Shown piece after piece: positions 11,895 through 22,506 of a DNA stretch of 64,000 bases. The stretch lies in NCBI GenBank assembly GCA_036426205.1, contig CM071568.1, positions 54,074,463 to 54,138,462 on the forward strand, read 5' to 3'. A program made the position numbers and the translations under genes. Source of the stretch: Ascaphus truei. Taxonomy: Eukaryota > Chordata > Amphibia > Anura > Ascaphidae. Each line of letters starts with the position of its first letter. The first letter of the stretch is position 1. Under the pieces are notes generated by a model that saw nothing but the letters and a program-made list of their open reading frames with translations, was not told the DNA's origin and did no database searches.

Positions 11895-12304
11895 GGCCTG
11901 GGACATAGTAAATTCAAGCTCACTGAGGCGGGCTGAGCCAAGCTGAGCAGATGCACAAACCCCCTGCATCTGTCATCAGCGGGGCTATATTTTCCCCTTC
12001 CGCATGCGTGCTGATGCGTGCAGAGGCTCTGAAACTTTGCCGAGACAGGCAAGTTTCAAATTTGCCGCCCTGGGAAGCGGAGGAGTGGTCACGTGACCGC
12101 TCCCATCCAATGGGAGCAGGGGACTAGCCCCGCCTCCCGCTCCGCATCCTGACACGCATCCGCTCCGCCTCTGACCCGCCTCTGCCCCGCCCCCAGAGCG
12201 CGCTCACTGCCTCGCCTGCAAGGACAGAAAAAAGCACCATTTTCAGCAGGCGAGGCAGAGCATGAGCGCGCCTCAGCGAGCTTCAATTTACTATGTTCCA
12301 GGAC
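11895..12304. mobile_element. Harbinger-like MITE with TAA target duplication
   Basis: The 410-bp unit is flanked by TAA at 11892-11894 and 12305-12307. Its ends are inverted repeats: GGCCTGGGACATAGTAAATT on the left and GTCCTGGAACATAGTAAATT read from the right. The symmetry extends inward (AAGCTC.CTGAGGCG). A 3-bp TWA duplication with G-rich ends is the PIF/Harbinger pattern. The interior is GC-rich without a transposase. The ends resemble those of the 20662-22192 element. Confidence 0.75.
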
Positions 12305-12307
12305 TAA

Positions 12308-12844
12308 GTAATGATGTATAAAGTCGATCTACTGCTTCCTTGTTGTTTTTTTGTTTTACCAACTATGTCAACGCCTATCCATTCAAAAGGGATTCCCACT
12401 ATTGGAACCTGTACCAATGGTGCTTTTATTTTTCCCCGTGCGGCAACTACCTGGCACTCTGGGTATGAAGCACAGAAAATTGTTACTTCTTTATGAATCC
12501 AAGGCTGGAAGAACAGTGCCAGTAGTTATGCTAAGGTTTTCTAAATGGAAAAAGTACTTGCCCAGCACTCCTGTTGTTCCAAAGCAGATTTTTAGCCAGT
12601 TTTTCTGAGTTGCATAGTTTCTCTGTGACGGTATTCCCCAACCGACAACATTCACAAGCACAGAAGAAGAAAGGGAGAGAGAGTCTCACTCTTCGCTTTC
12701 AAAAGATATTCAGATCATTTATTTGGATTCAAGTGAGACAAATGATAGCAGGACATTTAGAGGCGTAATGTTAACCCTTTCGCAGGAATTGGTTCTCAGA
12801 TTCCAGGAGGAGCATAAAGGGAAACAAAAAGCCCAGAGATACTC
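12308..12844. other. Unassigned DNA
   Basis: Between two Harbinger-like insertions. Overlapping short frames are present, but none has a recognisable domain and the longest are interrupted. An A/G-rich patch lies near 12660-12690. Confidence 0.35.
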
Positions 12845-12847
12845 TAA

Positions 12848-13500
12848 GTGCCTCATTCAGAAAGCATCGATAAGGCCCTTATCGAGCACTTATCGACCAA
12901 AATGGATACTCGTATTCAGTAAGCCTCGATAAGTGCTCGATAACGGCCTGTATCGCCGCAAAATCTTATCATCAAAAGAAAATCGCCAATTTAGCGGCGA
13001 TCAGCCGCTTATCGACCATTTTCGGAAGGATCATAAACTATCGCAGCTCTAAAAGGCAATCTTCTCCCCAAATCCAATCCATCTCAAAATTTTTGTAGAT
13101 TTTTGGGGAGATGCCTTGATGAGCTGCGATATGTCTGGACTTAGAAAAAAACAGGCCCTTTTCCTGCCTCGGATTGATTCCCGGGGGTCTCCGGAGTTGA
13201 TAGCCATTAATACCAGCCCTGGAGCTTCCCGGCATGCATCCGATGCATGAAAAATGCATTTACAGGCCACTTCCTAACTTTAGCGGCTAACCGGGAATGA
13301 AGGGGTTAATCCCTCTCGCTACATGCCCGGTAGGCTTAAATATCCATTCTTGGGGCTAATACCACCTTCACGCACCTCCGGTAACCACAATAAAAACAGA
13401 AACACACACAACAGTCGAACTACCCACCTCCTAGGCCCCCAATAAACATTATATGTAATATAGTAGCCACCACATAAAACTTTTATTTATTTACACACAC
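12848..13500. mobile_element. Harbinger-like element, left end and part (copy B)
   Basis: Begins after TAA (12845-12847) with GTGCCTCATTCAGAAAGC, followed by ATCGATAAGG. This corresponds to the GGGCCTCATGCAGTAAGC end of copies at 15390 and 22507. Typical interior follows: the CATCCGATGCATG and CCCCGGCATG boxes (13190-13250), GCGGCTAACCG, and CAATAAAAACAGAAACACAC. The matching right end was not found, so the element is truncated or rearranged near 13500. Confidence 0.55.
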
Positions 13501-13990
13501 AATTAATAGCAGAGTCCGACGGGTGTCCCCGAGTGGTCTCGACGTGTATGCACGGGTGTCTGTGTTACCCGCTTTACTCGGTGTGCCTACAGGTGGTCCC
13601 CACGGTCCACAATGGAGTCAACGTGTGTTCCCCACGGGTGTCCCCATGTCATTCTCCTTGGTTTGTGTGTAGGCCGTGGAAATGCTGGGACCACCCGAGT
13701 GCCAGCAGCCACACGTTGGCATGTGTTATTAGTTCTGTGTCTAAAGTAATAAATAATGTTTTTATGTGTGTTGTGTGTTGTGTGTTGTGTGTTTGTGTGT
13801 CTTAGCTTTTGTAAAGTTTATTGTGGGCGTATGAGCTACGTATTGTGTCCGTTGTTTTTATTTTAGTTTCATTGTGAGTAGCAGGTATTATTTACACGTG
13901 TGTGTGTTGACACCTTGTAGCTTTTATCTGATTTGGGTAACCTCTTAATTACCTTTATGCAGGCTCAATTATTTGCTCAGTATGAATGAC
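13501..13990. other. Unassigned DNA with CGGGTGTCC-like reiterations
   Basis: Repeated phrases such as ACGGGTGTCC and GGTGGTCCCCACGG (13520-13680) recall the tandem block at 23840-24060 of copy C, so this may be the decayed continuation of copy B. A TGTGTTGTG run lies at 13765-13800. Confidence 0.35.
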
Positions 13991-13999
13991 CAACTAATT

Positions 14000-14490
14000 T
14001 ATGTGTGTGTATGTGTGTATGTGTGTCAGTCAGTGTGTGTGTGTGTCAGTCAGTGTATGTGTGTGTGTGTGTGTGTATGTGCGTCAGTCAGTGTGTGTGT
14101 GTGTATGTGTATGTGTGTCAGTCAGTGTGTGTGTATGTGTGTCAGTCAGTGTGGGTGTATGTGTGTCAGTCAGTGTAGGTGTATGTGTGTCAGTCAGTGT
14201 GGGTGTATGTTTGTCAGTCAGTGTGGGTGTATGTGTGTCAGTCAGTGTGTGTATGTGTGTCAGTGTGTATGTGTGTCAGTCAGTGTGTGTATGTGTGTCA
14301 GTCCGTGTGTGTATGTGTGTATGTCAGTGTGTCAGTCAGTTTGTGTATGTGAGTCAGTGTGTGTATGTGTGTCAGTGTGTGTATGTGTATGTGAGTCAGT
14401 GTGTGTGGGTGGGTCAGTCAGTGTGTGTGTGTGTGTGTGTGTGTGGGTCAGTCAGTGTGTGTGTGGGGGGGTCAGTCAGTGTATGTGTGT
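14000..14490 (+). repeat. GT-rich minisatellite (TGTGTGTCAGTCAGTG unit)
   Basis: About 490 bases built from TGTGTGTCAGTCAGTG with GGGTGTA or TGTGTA linkers, unit about 22-24 bases. All three frames stay open through it, producing long Cys/Val/Ser frames that are artefacts of the repeat. Confidence 0.9.
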
Positions 14491-15010
14491 CCTTCTGCGG
14501 CCAGAGGCGGGGTGTAACATTGCGCACCACCTCTCTCCCCCCCCCCCCCCCCCATGCATGCAAATTCTGCACCCCCCGCAGGGTACATGCGCCCCTGTGA
14601 CCGAGCCCCTGTGCCGCGCGGGTTGCGCTCGGGTTTGCGCCTTGTGCAGGGGGCCCGCAAATGCCCGCGTCAGTGGAGGGCTGAATGGCACCGCTGCCAA
14701 TCGGCGTTAGGAGCGTGTGGGTGGAACGATGCCACTGCCAGCCGCTTCTGCGCATGTGTGGCGTCTGTCAGCGGCGCCATCACAACTGTGCATGCGCGGC
14801 ATGGCAGCAGTCGTGGAACAGTTAGGCAGGCCGTTAGGAGCGGCGGCGGCTTTCGCCGCCGTATATGTCAGCAGCCGGGTGTGTGGGGGGTGGGGGGTGT
14901 GGCGGCGATTAAGAGCGGCGCCGGCGGCTATCGCCGCCGCCGCCTCTGCATGTGACAGGGGATGTGTGAGCGGAGCGGCGTCCATTATGTGACGTCACTT
15001 CCGTTTCACA
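14491..15010. other. CpG- and GC-rich block
   Basis: A poly-C run (14540-14552) is followed by CpG-dense sequence with inverted GGCGGCG/CGCCGCC blocks (14835-14945) and a CRE-like TGACGTCACTTCCG at 14990. No gene recognised. It could be the interior of a GC-rich transposon or a small CpG island. Confidence 0.4.
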
Positions 15011-15386
15011 TTTCGCCCCCATCTATCCAGTTTTGTTCTATCAGGACTAGGTGCCACGAAAGAAGTTTCACTTCAATAATGAACTTACCCCAGACAAAGA
15101 TTACATTGTCCATGATAAAAGAATAATGTTAATTATGTAAACCTGTACATTTCTAATGTCTTCCTTATGTTTTTGCCTAAAATTATCACAGAAAGTGTTG
15201 TACGATACTTATCTGCAGTTTATTTAAGCTTTGCATGCAACAAAATATATATAATCATTTATGATAATCATTATAGTCATTTACTATTAAATGTATCTAA
15301 TTGTCAAATTTGGAGGTTTGTATGTTATTACAATATGTACATACTTCACATCAATAGAAATAAAATATGTCAGTTTGGCTATGGAT
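15011..15386. other. Unassigned AT-rich DNA
   Basis: No domain-bearing frame, repeat or RNA gene is seen before the Harbinger-like left end at 15390. Confidence 0.35.
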
Positions 15387-15389
15387 ATA

Positions 15390-16119
15390 GGGCCTCATGC
15401 AGTAAGCGCCGATAAGGCTTTTTTCGCCATTTTTCCACAAAAGATGCCTTTCCGATTCAGTAAGCGCCGAAAAGTGGCAAAAATCGGCAATTTTGGTTCC
15501 CGATAAAAACGTTTCAGCACTTTTTGAAATCGGCTGAATTCAAGTAGCCCCGATCAGCTTTTCGCTGCAGATCTAGAATTGAGAATTTAACGCCAATTCG
15601 TCCTGCCAGCTAAAGTTGGCAAGTTGGTGGTAGAGAAGCATCAGCAAGGTCGACACGTAGAAAAAAATCAGGCCTTTTTCCTGGCTGGGATTGATGCCGG
15701 GGGTCTCCGGAGCTGATACACATTAAAATCAGCACCGGAGCCCCCCGGCATGCATCCGAGGCAGGAAAAATGCAGAAAAATGCATTTAAAGGCCACTTCA
15801 TTACCTTAGCGGCTAACCGCTAAGGCAATGAAGGGGTTAACCAGCCGTGCCAGGTTTATTGTGGGTAGCGGGGGTGGGTGAAGGGGGTATTTGGCCCTTG
15901 GTGGTTGTTTAGGGCTTGCGGGGGGGTTGCGGGTGCACTTAACCCCTTCACGATTAATACCGCTACGGTCATGAAGGGTTTAAAAGCAAGCCTCCGCTAC
16001 CCCCCCGCAAGCCCTAAACAAACCTCCGTTGGGGCTAATACCCATTTCGGCAACCCCCGCTACCCACAATTAAAAAAATACATACACAACAGCCCCACAC
16101 TAAATAATAAATAATATAT

Positions 16120-16169
<50 letters not shown>

Positions 16170-16930
16170 TATATTACCCCAACAACCCCTATACCCCCCT
16201 AACATACACATATATGCACATCAATGATACTATAGGCCGGCGGGGGCCCTCGGGTGTTACCCGCAGGCCTGCAGTACCAATTCTGTGACCCCCCAAATTT
16301 ATGTCAAAACACATACATACTTATAAAGAAATAACCCCCCCCCCTAACACATACAGTATAGTAATGGGCACAATTACTATTATCCACAAATGGATAATAG
16401 TGAATGCGCCCATTTTAAAAACATAAAGAACAATAAATACATTAAATACATATTGCACTCACCCTTGTCTGGCTGCCACGATGAAGGCCATCCTCATCTT
16501 CAACACCGTCCATGCCCTCTCCGATGCTGCAAAACATAAACAAGAATAAAAACAGCCAATGTAATGTCCCCTAACCCTTTAATCACCATAGCGGTTATTG
16601 ACCGCTACAGTCATTAAGGGGTTAACCCACCCTCACCCACCACTCGGGAGGCCTACCTACCATCCCCAAATACCTCCCCACCCCGTGAGGCCTAACCACT
16701 CTCACTAAGATGACGTCATGAAAAGAAAGATGGCCGGCTTCACATGGTACGGTAGCCAATCAGAGCGTGGGAACTACATCCCTACTCTGATTGGCTCTAG
16801 TAGACCATGTGACAGAGGCTTTGGGTAGAACAGATGTGACGTCATTGAAAGCCTGTCACATGGTATTGATTTGCAGAGTGTACATGGTGCAAAGATTGTA
16901 TGCATCATGTATACAATGTAAATGCAATGT
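15390..16930. mobile_element. Harbinger-like element, 3'-truncated (right end not found)
   Basis: Starts with GGGCCTCATGCAGTAAGC after ATA (15387-15389). The interior matches copy D in order: the GGGTGGGTGAAGGGGGTA and AACCCCTTCA boxes (15870-16080, same wording as 51465-51690), an exon-like segment on the minus strand (16463-16526), TAACCGCTA boxes, and the ACCATGTGAC/TGACGTCA segment at 16700-16860. It contains an (AT)n run at about 16118-16166. The right-hand inverted end is missing. Similarity to copy D ends near 16930. Confidence 0.65.
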
Positions 16931-17069
16931 TTTGATTGTCATTTGAGGATTTTGTTTGGAAGATGTATGTATGAGTATATGTGTGTACATGGGTTGTGTG
17001 AGTTAATGTAAGTCGTAGATAGATATTTCCAAGATTTTTTTTTTTTTAATACATATTTTTTTACCTTCT

Positions 17070-17122
<53 letters not shown>

Positions 17123-17138
17123 ACACACACACACAACA
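16931..17138. repeat. T-run and (CA)n microsatellite
   Basis: A T-run at 17035-17048 and a long CA array at about 17074-17135, directly beside the TA-target MITE that follows. Confidence 0.85.
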
Positions 17139-17140
17139 TA

Positions 17141-17535
17141 CTGCACCGGACACACTTTATTCGAGCAAATACCCAGTATGTACGGCAGATACCTGGAATG
17201 CGCCGCTCCTCACCTCTGACAAGCCCCGTTGCATTTGCCTTCCCAGCCTGGGTTCATGCCTGGCTGACGGGCGGGCTGATCTGTTAAATGATAATGATTA
17301 GGATTTAATAGGCTGCATGCTTCGCGTGTCTACCAGTGGCATAACATTCATGAATTGAATGCAGTATATATATATATACTGTGCAGTATTGCAGCCAGTG
17401 GGAATAAAATGCTTCAATCCCTGCCTGGAAAATAACCCAATGCACTCGGGCAGAAAACAGTCACAAACCTCAATACACCCGGGTATACCCGAATTCGTGG
17501 GACTAGCCGAGCTCGAATAAAGTGTGTCGCCAGTG
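17141..17535. mobile_element. TA-target MITE of the CACTGGCGACAC family
   Basis: The 395-bp unit lies between TA dinucleotides (17139-17140 and 17536-17537). Its left end is CTGCACCGGACACACTTTAT and the right end, read inward, is CACTGGCGACACACTTTATT, both followed by CGAGC. The right end shares its first 13 bases with the left ends of the two GC-rich MITEs at 26663 and 46844. TA duplication and length fit Tc1/mariner-type MITEs, but the superfamily is inferred from the target only. The interior has a short palindromic (AT) tract. Confidence 0.65.
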
Positions 17536-17625
17536 TACACACATATTATAGGTGAGTGAGACCGCATCACCATAATTAATACAATAGAGTAAAGTGAAAA
17601 GTGCTCTGGAGGATAGTGTTATGAT

Positions 17626-18850
17626 ATTAACAGTGTTGATCAGTAAGGTGATCAGAAAGATTCCCCCTCTATTGAGCACTCAATCCTGAGGTGGTCTGAA
17701 AATGGACTAGAAATTAGCCCTGTAGTATAATACTACAAAATACTGGTAAGTTGCCCAGAATCACCGCGGAAATCAAAAATAAGAAAATTGTATTAATTCT
17801 ACATAGAAGGCTAAAAACACATATACATTATTAAAAATCCCCATGCTAATGTGGCAAATGAGTAAACGGTCCCACAATAGAGAAAAATAGTTAATATATA
17901 TCTCTATATACTCATATGACATCCAAAATAGGTCCTACTAATATGGTATGGCTACGATCATATAGGTATTTAAATGGTGTGTATAAATCCTAATTAATTG
18001 TGGCTAGTGTGATGCAGTAACATGTGATCTGTGGAATAACTATTGGAGCCTAATTGTGCTATAACATATGTGGTATGTCAGACAAACCGTAGGTAGCAAT
18101 AATCAGATCAATAAGAGTTCAATTTTCAGTCTGTGGTATTACTACACTACCTAAGAGTTCTCTAGAGCAAAGCAAAAGTGGTGTTCCCAAAAATCGGCTA
18201 TTGGATTGTAACTAGTGCAAAGATATTATCCATCAAATAGGCCACTAAAGTATCTAGTTGCAGCTGTTGGCTGAGTACAATTGTGTAAGCTGTTGTAAAT
18301 AGCAGAGAACAAAGATGTATTAGCCCGTAAAAATGCTTCAATAGTATCAATATATCTTATATATACAGAGAGTAACCAGGTAATGTCATAAAACAAACAC
18401 AGCGTTTGCTGCCATGTATCCACAATATCCAATTAAGCAACATATGCCACTATCGTAAAGCATATAGAAGTAAAATATACAAGGTTAAATAATCTTGTTC
18501 TATCTCACAAATAGAGATGCTTATCGTTACAAATCAAATGAAAGTACTGCCACAAAATACAAGCCTGCTCGTAGACCAAACGATAGGATGTCGCCACTCA
18601 GAGTGACGTTACAAGAGTGACGCCCTACGTTCCCGACGCACGTTTCACGTGTTCACCACGCTTCATCAGGGGGAGGAGGGATCAAATTTTTTATTATTTT
18701 TGATTTCCGCGGTGATTCTGGGCAACTTACCAGTATTTTGTAGTATTATACTACAGGGCTAATTTCTAGTCCATTTTCAGACCACCTCAGGATTGAGTGC
18801 TCAATAGAGGGGGAATCTTTCTGATCACCTTACTGATCAACACTGTTAAT
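17626..18850 (-). mobile_element. Penelope-derived element with perfect 157-bp inverted ends
   Basis: The sequences 17626-17782 and 18694-18850 are exact reverse complements over 157 bases. The 911-bp interior has no coding frame, but next to the right arm it carries a complete hammerhead ribozyme motif on the minus strand (18630-18676). Hammerheads are typical of Penelope-like pseudo-LTRs, and inverted pseudo-LTRs are known there. This therefore looks like a non-autonomous or internally deleted Penelope derivative. Complete arm identity suggests a young insertion or gene conversion between arms. Confidence 0.65.
18630..18676 (-). ncRNA. Hammerhead ribozyme motif, minimal Penelope type
   Basis: Read on the minus strand: CCC (18672-18670) then CTGATGA (18669-18663), a 5-bp stem II GCGTG/CACGT with loop GTGAA, GAAA (18646-18643), a very short stem III CG-TGCG type, then GTC (18637-18635) and GGG (18634-18632). 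All conserved core bases of a hammerhead are present and the CCC/GGG pair forms stem I. The predicted cut is after the C of GTC. Short stem III hammerheads of this kind are known from Penelope-like elements and often act as dimers. Activity is not shown by sequence alone. Confidence 0.8.
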
Positions 18851-18878
18851 AACATACACACATATACATATATTTGAG

Positions 18879-19755
18879 TGCAGCCAGCGGCGCGAAAATA
18901 TGAATTTCTTCATCTTCGCCGCCGTCTGTCGGCTCCCCTCTCCCTGCCGTGCGCGCGCGGCCCTTCTATAGAAAGGCTGACTGACATCAGACAACAAAAA
19001 ATCCGCGCACACGCCCGGCACTATATAATATATTAGCGCGGAATTGTAGCCTGCTGACTTGGTGCCGCACCACTTGCGGAGGCGCGCATAGGCAAAGCGT
19101 ATGGTTTCCCTGTCCCTAACAACCATGCGTGGCGTTCCTATTGATGCACGGAGCTATTTCTCCCTCATTGGACAAAACGTTCACGTCACCTATTTATTTT
19201 TGTTTAATCATTTCTTTATGATCCACCTTCCGTTTATGCGCGCACAAGCGACAATACTGAGGTATGTTTGCTCAGCGTGCGTAGGCGCCCGCACTGCATG
19301 CATGCGGCGCGTTCAGAGCCAATTGACCGCTACCTGTGTTCCATAGTGAGCGGTAGCTGGGCGTGGTTTGAGCTGAGGTCAGAAGCGGTGGTGTCCCGGC
19401 CTGCAAGAGGGTGCAGTGAGCCCACACATGCCCTCTGCTGCTCGCTCCCCCCTTCCTACACAACACACAACACCATGATTAAGAAGACCACTTCTTAAAG
19501 GCATTACTCGCGGCCATAGATCGCACGCGTAGCGCTAGCAAGGATTGTATGATATTGCATGCTGGTGTGCGGCCTGCGCCACACGTGCACCTAAAGTGCG
19601 CGCTTAGTTCATATAGCGTACTACAATGCGCGCGCAGCTAGGAGGAGTGGCGTTAGGTCAGCCAGCACTTCTATACAATGTCTGCGCGTGCACGACAGGG
19701 AGTGGTGAGCCGCCAGACAGCGCCAAAAATGATTTTGCACCGCTACCGGCGCTAG
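18879..19755. mobile_element. MITE-like element with ~100-bp inverted ends
   Basis: The left part (18879-18985) and right part (19650-19755) match in inverse: both have GCAAAAT or GCGAAAAT near the end, then a GTCTG.CGGCTC block, CTCCCTG.CGTGC.CGCG, and TATAGAA..GCTG.CTGAC. Similarity extends about 100 bases with mismatches. CpG-rich interior, no transposase. Target duplication and superfamily not determined. Confidence 0.55.
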
Positions 19756-20245
19756 TATGAATGTATGTATGTATGCGTCAATGATTTTTCACATTTACTG
19801 CAAAATTTGATTACATTTTTTGTTGAAACATAACAAAATCGAATGTATGACATTACACACTACACACTACACACTACGTTCCTGCATCTCCCGGCTCTAT
19901 AACAGGGGAAAGAATGCAACATGTGCACGCGCGTGGGCACGTCCGTATGCATTATAGAACGGTATTTGACGACAGTGTAATGGCGCGGATGATTATAGAA
20001 ATATACCTTTTTAGTTGCCCTTGTCTTGCGCGCCGACGGTCACGGACGTGCGCGCACGTACAATGTATAAAAACGGAGGGCTTGCACAGGCAATTATAAT
20101 TACTAATGTACTAATCATTTCAAACAATGACAGTTAAAACACGTGACTGTTTCGCAGAATGCTGGCGAACAAGATCATTGACGTCTTGAACGCAAGCCAC
20201 ACCACATGCCCCCCTGCGTGCGAACATATCATACACAAATCCACA
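19756..20245. other. Unassigned CpG-containing DNA
   Basis: Contains a three-copy ACACACT-type reiteration (about 19855-19880) and CGCGCG-rich patches such as GCGCGCAC near 20050. No recognisable gene. Confidence 0.35.
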
Positions 20246-20505
20246 TGCACAAGCAAAACCAAAGCGGTTCAGCTCCGGAAACCCTCTGCACATCTACACT
20301 ATGAGTAAAACACCCATATAAATAAACAATCATTCCTTACCTTAGCGGCTTTCCGCTATGGTAATTAAGCAGCATTAATGTATTTTTAATAATAGTGTGC
20401 GGGAGCAGGGGGTCCCCTGAGCCACAAATCAATGCCGGTACACCCTGCTCCCGCACACTATTATTAAAAATACATTAATGCTGCTTAATTACCAAATAGA
20501 ATGGG
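20246..20505. mobile_element. Harbinger-family fragment with a perfect 51-bp hairpin
   Basis: Starts with AACCAAAGCGGTTCAGCTCC, the right half of the recurrent palindromic module. The sequence 20360-20410 is then repeated exactly in inverse at 20443-20493 around a 32-base loop. The same text stands, less perfectly paired, at 23110-23450 and 49300-49640 in copies C and D. Confidence 0.7.
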
Positions 20506-20784
20506 GCAGTTGTGGGACTTTACAGCTCTCATAGAGTTAATAATTCTGGAAAGGTCTGTTCAGCTGTGAGTTAATGAGCTAATTAGCCTTGCCTGTATAG
20601 TCAGGAAGTGATACAGAGACCCCCCCCCTCCATGCTGCCAGACACACACTGTTGAGATTTAGGCCTCGGACATAGTAAGCGCTTAGGTGTTGCTGCTCGC
20701 TCTTGCTTGCTGCCGCTCGCTCTACCAGGAGCTTTTTGCTGTCCTGGCAGAGGAGACAGCAAGCGCGCTTGGGAGCACTGTGTG

Positions 20785-20877
20785 TGTGTCACTTGGTAGC
20801 CGTCAGTGTGTGTTTGTGTCACTTTGAAGTGGTCTGTGTTTTTGTGTGTCACTGGGGAACCTGTGTGTGTGTGTATA

Positions 20878-20916
<39 letters not shown>

Positions 20917-21342
20917 GCGTGCGTGCGTGCGTGTGTGTATTATATAATATTTTTAAAAAATTTAAAAAAGACATGTGAGAATAAATTATTTATTAACATT
21001 GTGAAACTTTGATAAATATATTCGCGCACACACACACACACACACGCACACACACGCACACTCATGCCTGTGCGCACACCCACGCACGCACATGCACACA
21101 CCACACACCACACACCACACAGACACATACACACTGGTACACACACACATGCACACATGCACGCATACACGCACACACGCACATACACGCACACACGCAC
21201 ACACGCACATACACACACACATCACACACCACACAGACACATACACATGCACACACACACATTCACACGCACACACACACATACACACACATGCACATGC
21301 ACACACATATATGCACGCACATACACACACATACACACACAT

Positions 21343-21385
<43 letters not shown>

Positions 21386-21568
21386 AAAAACACATGCACA
21401 CACATACACACATGCACACACACATGCACACACACATATACACACACACACACACATGCACACACACACACACATACATGCACACACACACATACACACA
21501 CACAGACACAGACACACACATATATATACATACACACACACACATATATATACATACACACACACACC
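20785..21568. repeat. Facing (GT)n and (CA)n microsatellite arrays
   Basis: GT-rich 20785-20938 and CA-rich 21024-21568 form a large imperfect inverted repeat. Both can adopt Z-DNA and together could fold back. The long Cys/Val and His/Thr frames across them come from the repeats. Confidence 0.9.
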
Positions 21569-21654
21569 ACCTTGCTGCCACCACTGCTCCGGGACACAAC
21601 CCCTTCCTCAACCCCCCCCCCCCCCCATCTCCCGCGTGGGCAGGGAGGCAGCTA

Positions 21655-21875
21655 CGGTGATCGGGGCAGAAGGGGAACACATCACCCGCTCCCCCCCCCC
21701 ACGGGGGCAGCGCAACACCCCTGCATCTCCCGTGCAGGCTGGGAGGCAGGCACAAGGATCGGGGCAGAAGGGGAACACATCACCCGCTCCCCCCACCCCG
21801 GCGGCGCAAGCCCTCTCCATCTCCCGCAGGCTGACAGCCACAGGGATTGGACAGAGGGGGGCACATCACCGCACC
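21655..21875 (+). repeat. Minisatellite, about 80-90-bp unit
   Basis: GGGGCAGAAGGGGAACACAT recurs at about 21663 and 21760, followed each time by CACCCGCTCCCCCC and CATCTCCCG. A third, decayed unit lies near 21845 (GGACAGAGGGGGGCACATCA). Lies within the 20662-22192 element. Confidence 0.65.
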
Positions 21876-22506
21876 GCACATCAACACACACACACACACG
21901 CACATCAAAACACACACACACACTCACTCACTCCGCTGGCACCAGACAATAAGTACCCCGTTCACATTTCCCTGCTCGTCCTTTCATTGGATGCTGAGGC
22001 GTCATGTGAGCGGAGTCAGCGCGTGAATTTAAAATTTCACTGTCGGCTCTGTTCAAGCGCGCCTCAGCAAGCAACGGAAAGCATGCGTGAGCCCCTACTA
22101 AAGCCGCTTAATTGCGGCTGTAGGGGCTCAGTGGCAAGCATCAGCAAGCGAGAGCACGCTTAAGCAAGCAAGCACTAACCATGGCCTGGGCCTTATACAG
22201 AGAGGGTGAGAGACGCCGCTGCTATACTGATCTGGGAAGGCACACACAGACAGCCCTGTGAGAGACTGAAAGGAGACCTGCTGCAGGTACACAGGGTAAA
22301 GTGGGGAAAAGAGTTTAGTTCTCCCACGATTAGTTAGGGACTAAGCAGTATTAGTCAGTACTCCTGGAAGGAGTTAGGTCTTTTGTTTCTGTTTTGTGTT
22401 ATGAGTTAACCCTGTACCTGCTTTATACCCTGTAAATAAACCCCTGCTTAGAAAGTACAGTGTTTCCTGCCTTTGATCTGGACAAAAGATCCGACGCTGG
22501 GACTGA

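Larger units (their letters stand above)
20662..22192. mobile_element. Harbinger-like element with TTA duplication carrying GT and CA arrays
   Basis: Flanked by TTA at 20659-20661 and 22193-22195. Ends are GGCCTCGGACATAGTAAGCG on the left and GGCCCAGGCCATGGTTAGTG read from the right, similar to the MITE at 11895. Further inverted text (GCTTGCTTGC, AAGCG.GCTTG) lies inside both ends. The interior is dominated by a GT array (about 20785-20938) facing a CA array (21024-21568), separated by about 85 AT-rich bases, followed by a block of GGGGCAGAAGGGGAACACA repeats (21660-21870). No transposase. Confidence 0.75.
20506..22506 (+). mobile_element. LTR-like sequence split by a Harbinger-like insertion
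   Basis: The parts 20506-20661 and 22193-22506 join cleanly once the inserted element and one TTA copy are removed. The combined sequence has LTR character: a promoter-like first part, then TGTAAATAAACCCC (22431) as polyadenylation region close to the end. No coding frame. The true LTR ends are obscured by the Harbinger fragments on both sides, so the family and exact limits are uncertain. Confidence 0.45.

Noticed and set aside
13973..14710. Open frames of about 200-245 codons rich in Cys, Val and Ser
   Set aside because: They run through a TGTGTGTCAGTCAGTG minisatellite that leaves all frames open; no protein family.
14560..15000. CpG-dense block as a host promoter island
   Set aside because: No adjacent gene, and GC-rich blocks in this window are mostly transposon interiors; kept only as an unassigned GC-rich stretch.
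20986..22163. Several frames over 100 codons (His/Thr-rich and Cys/Val-rich) on both strands
   Set aside because: Products of the facing (GT)n and (CA)n arrays, not genes.
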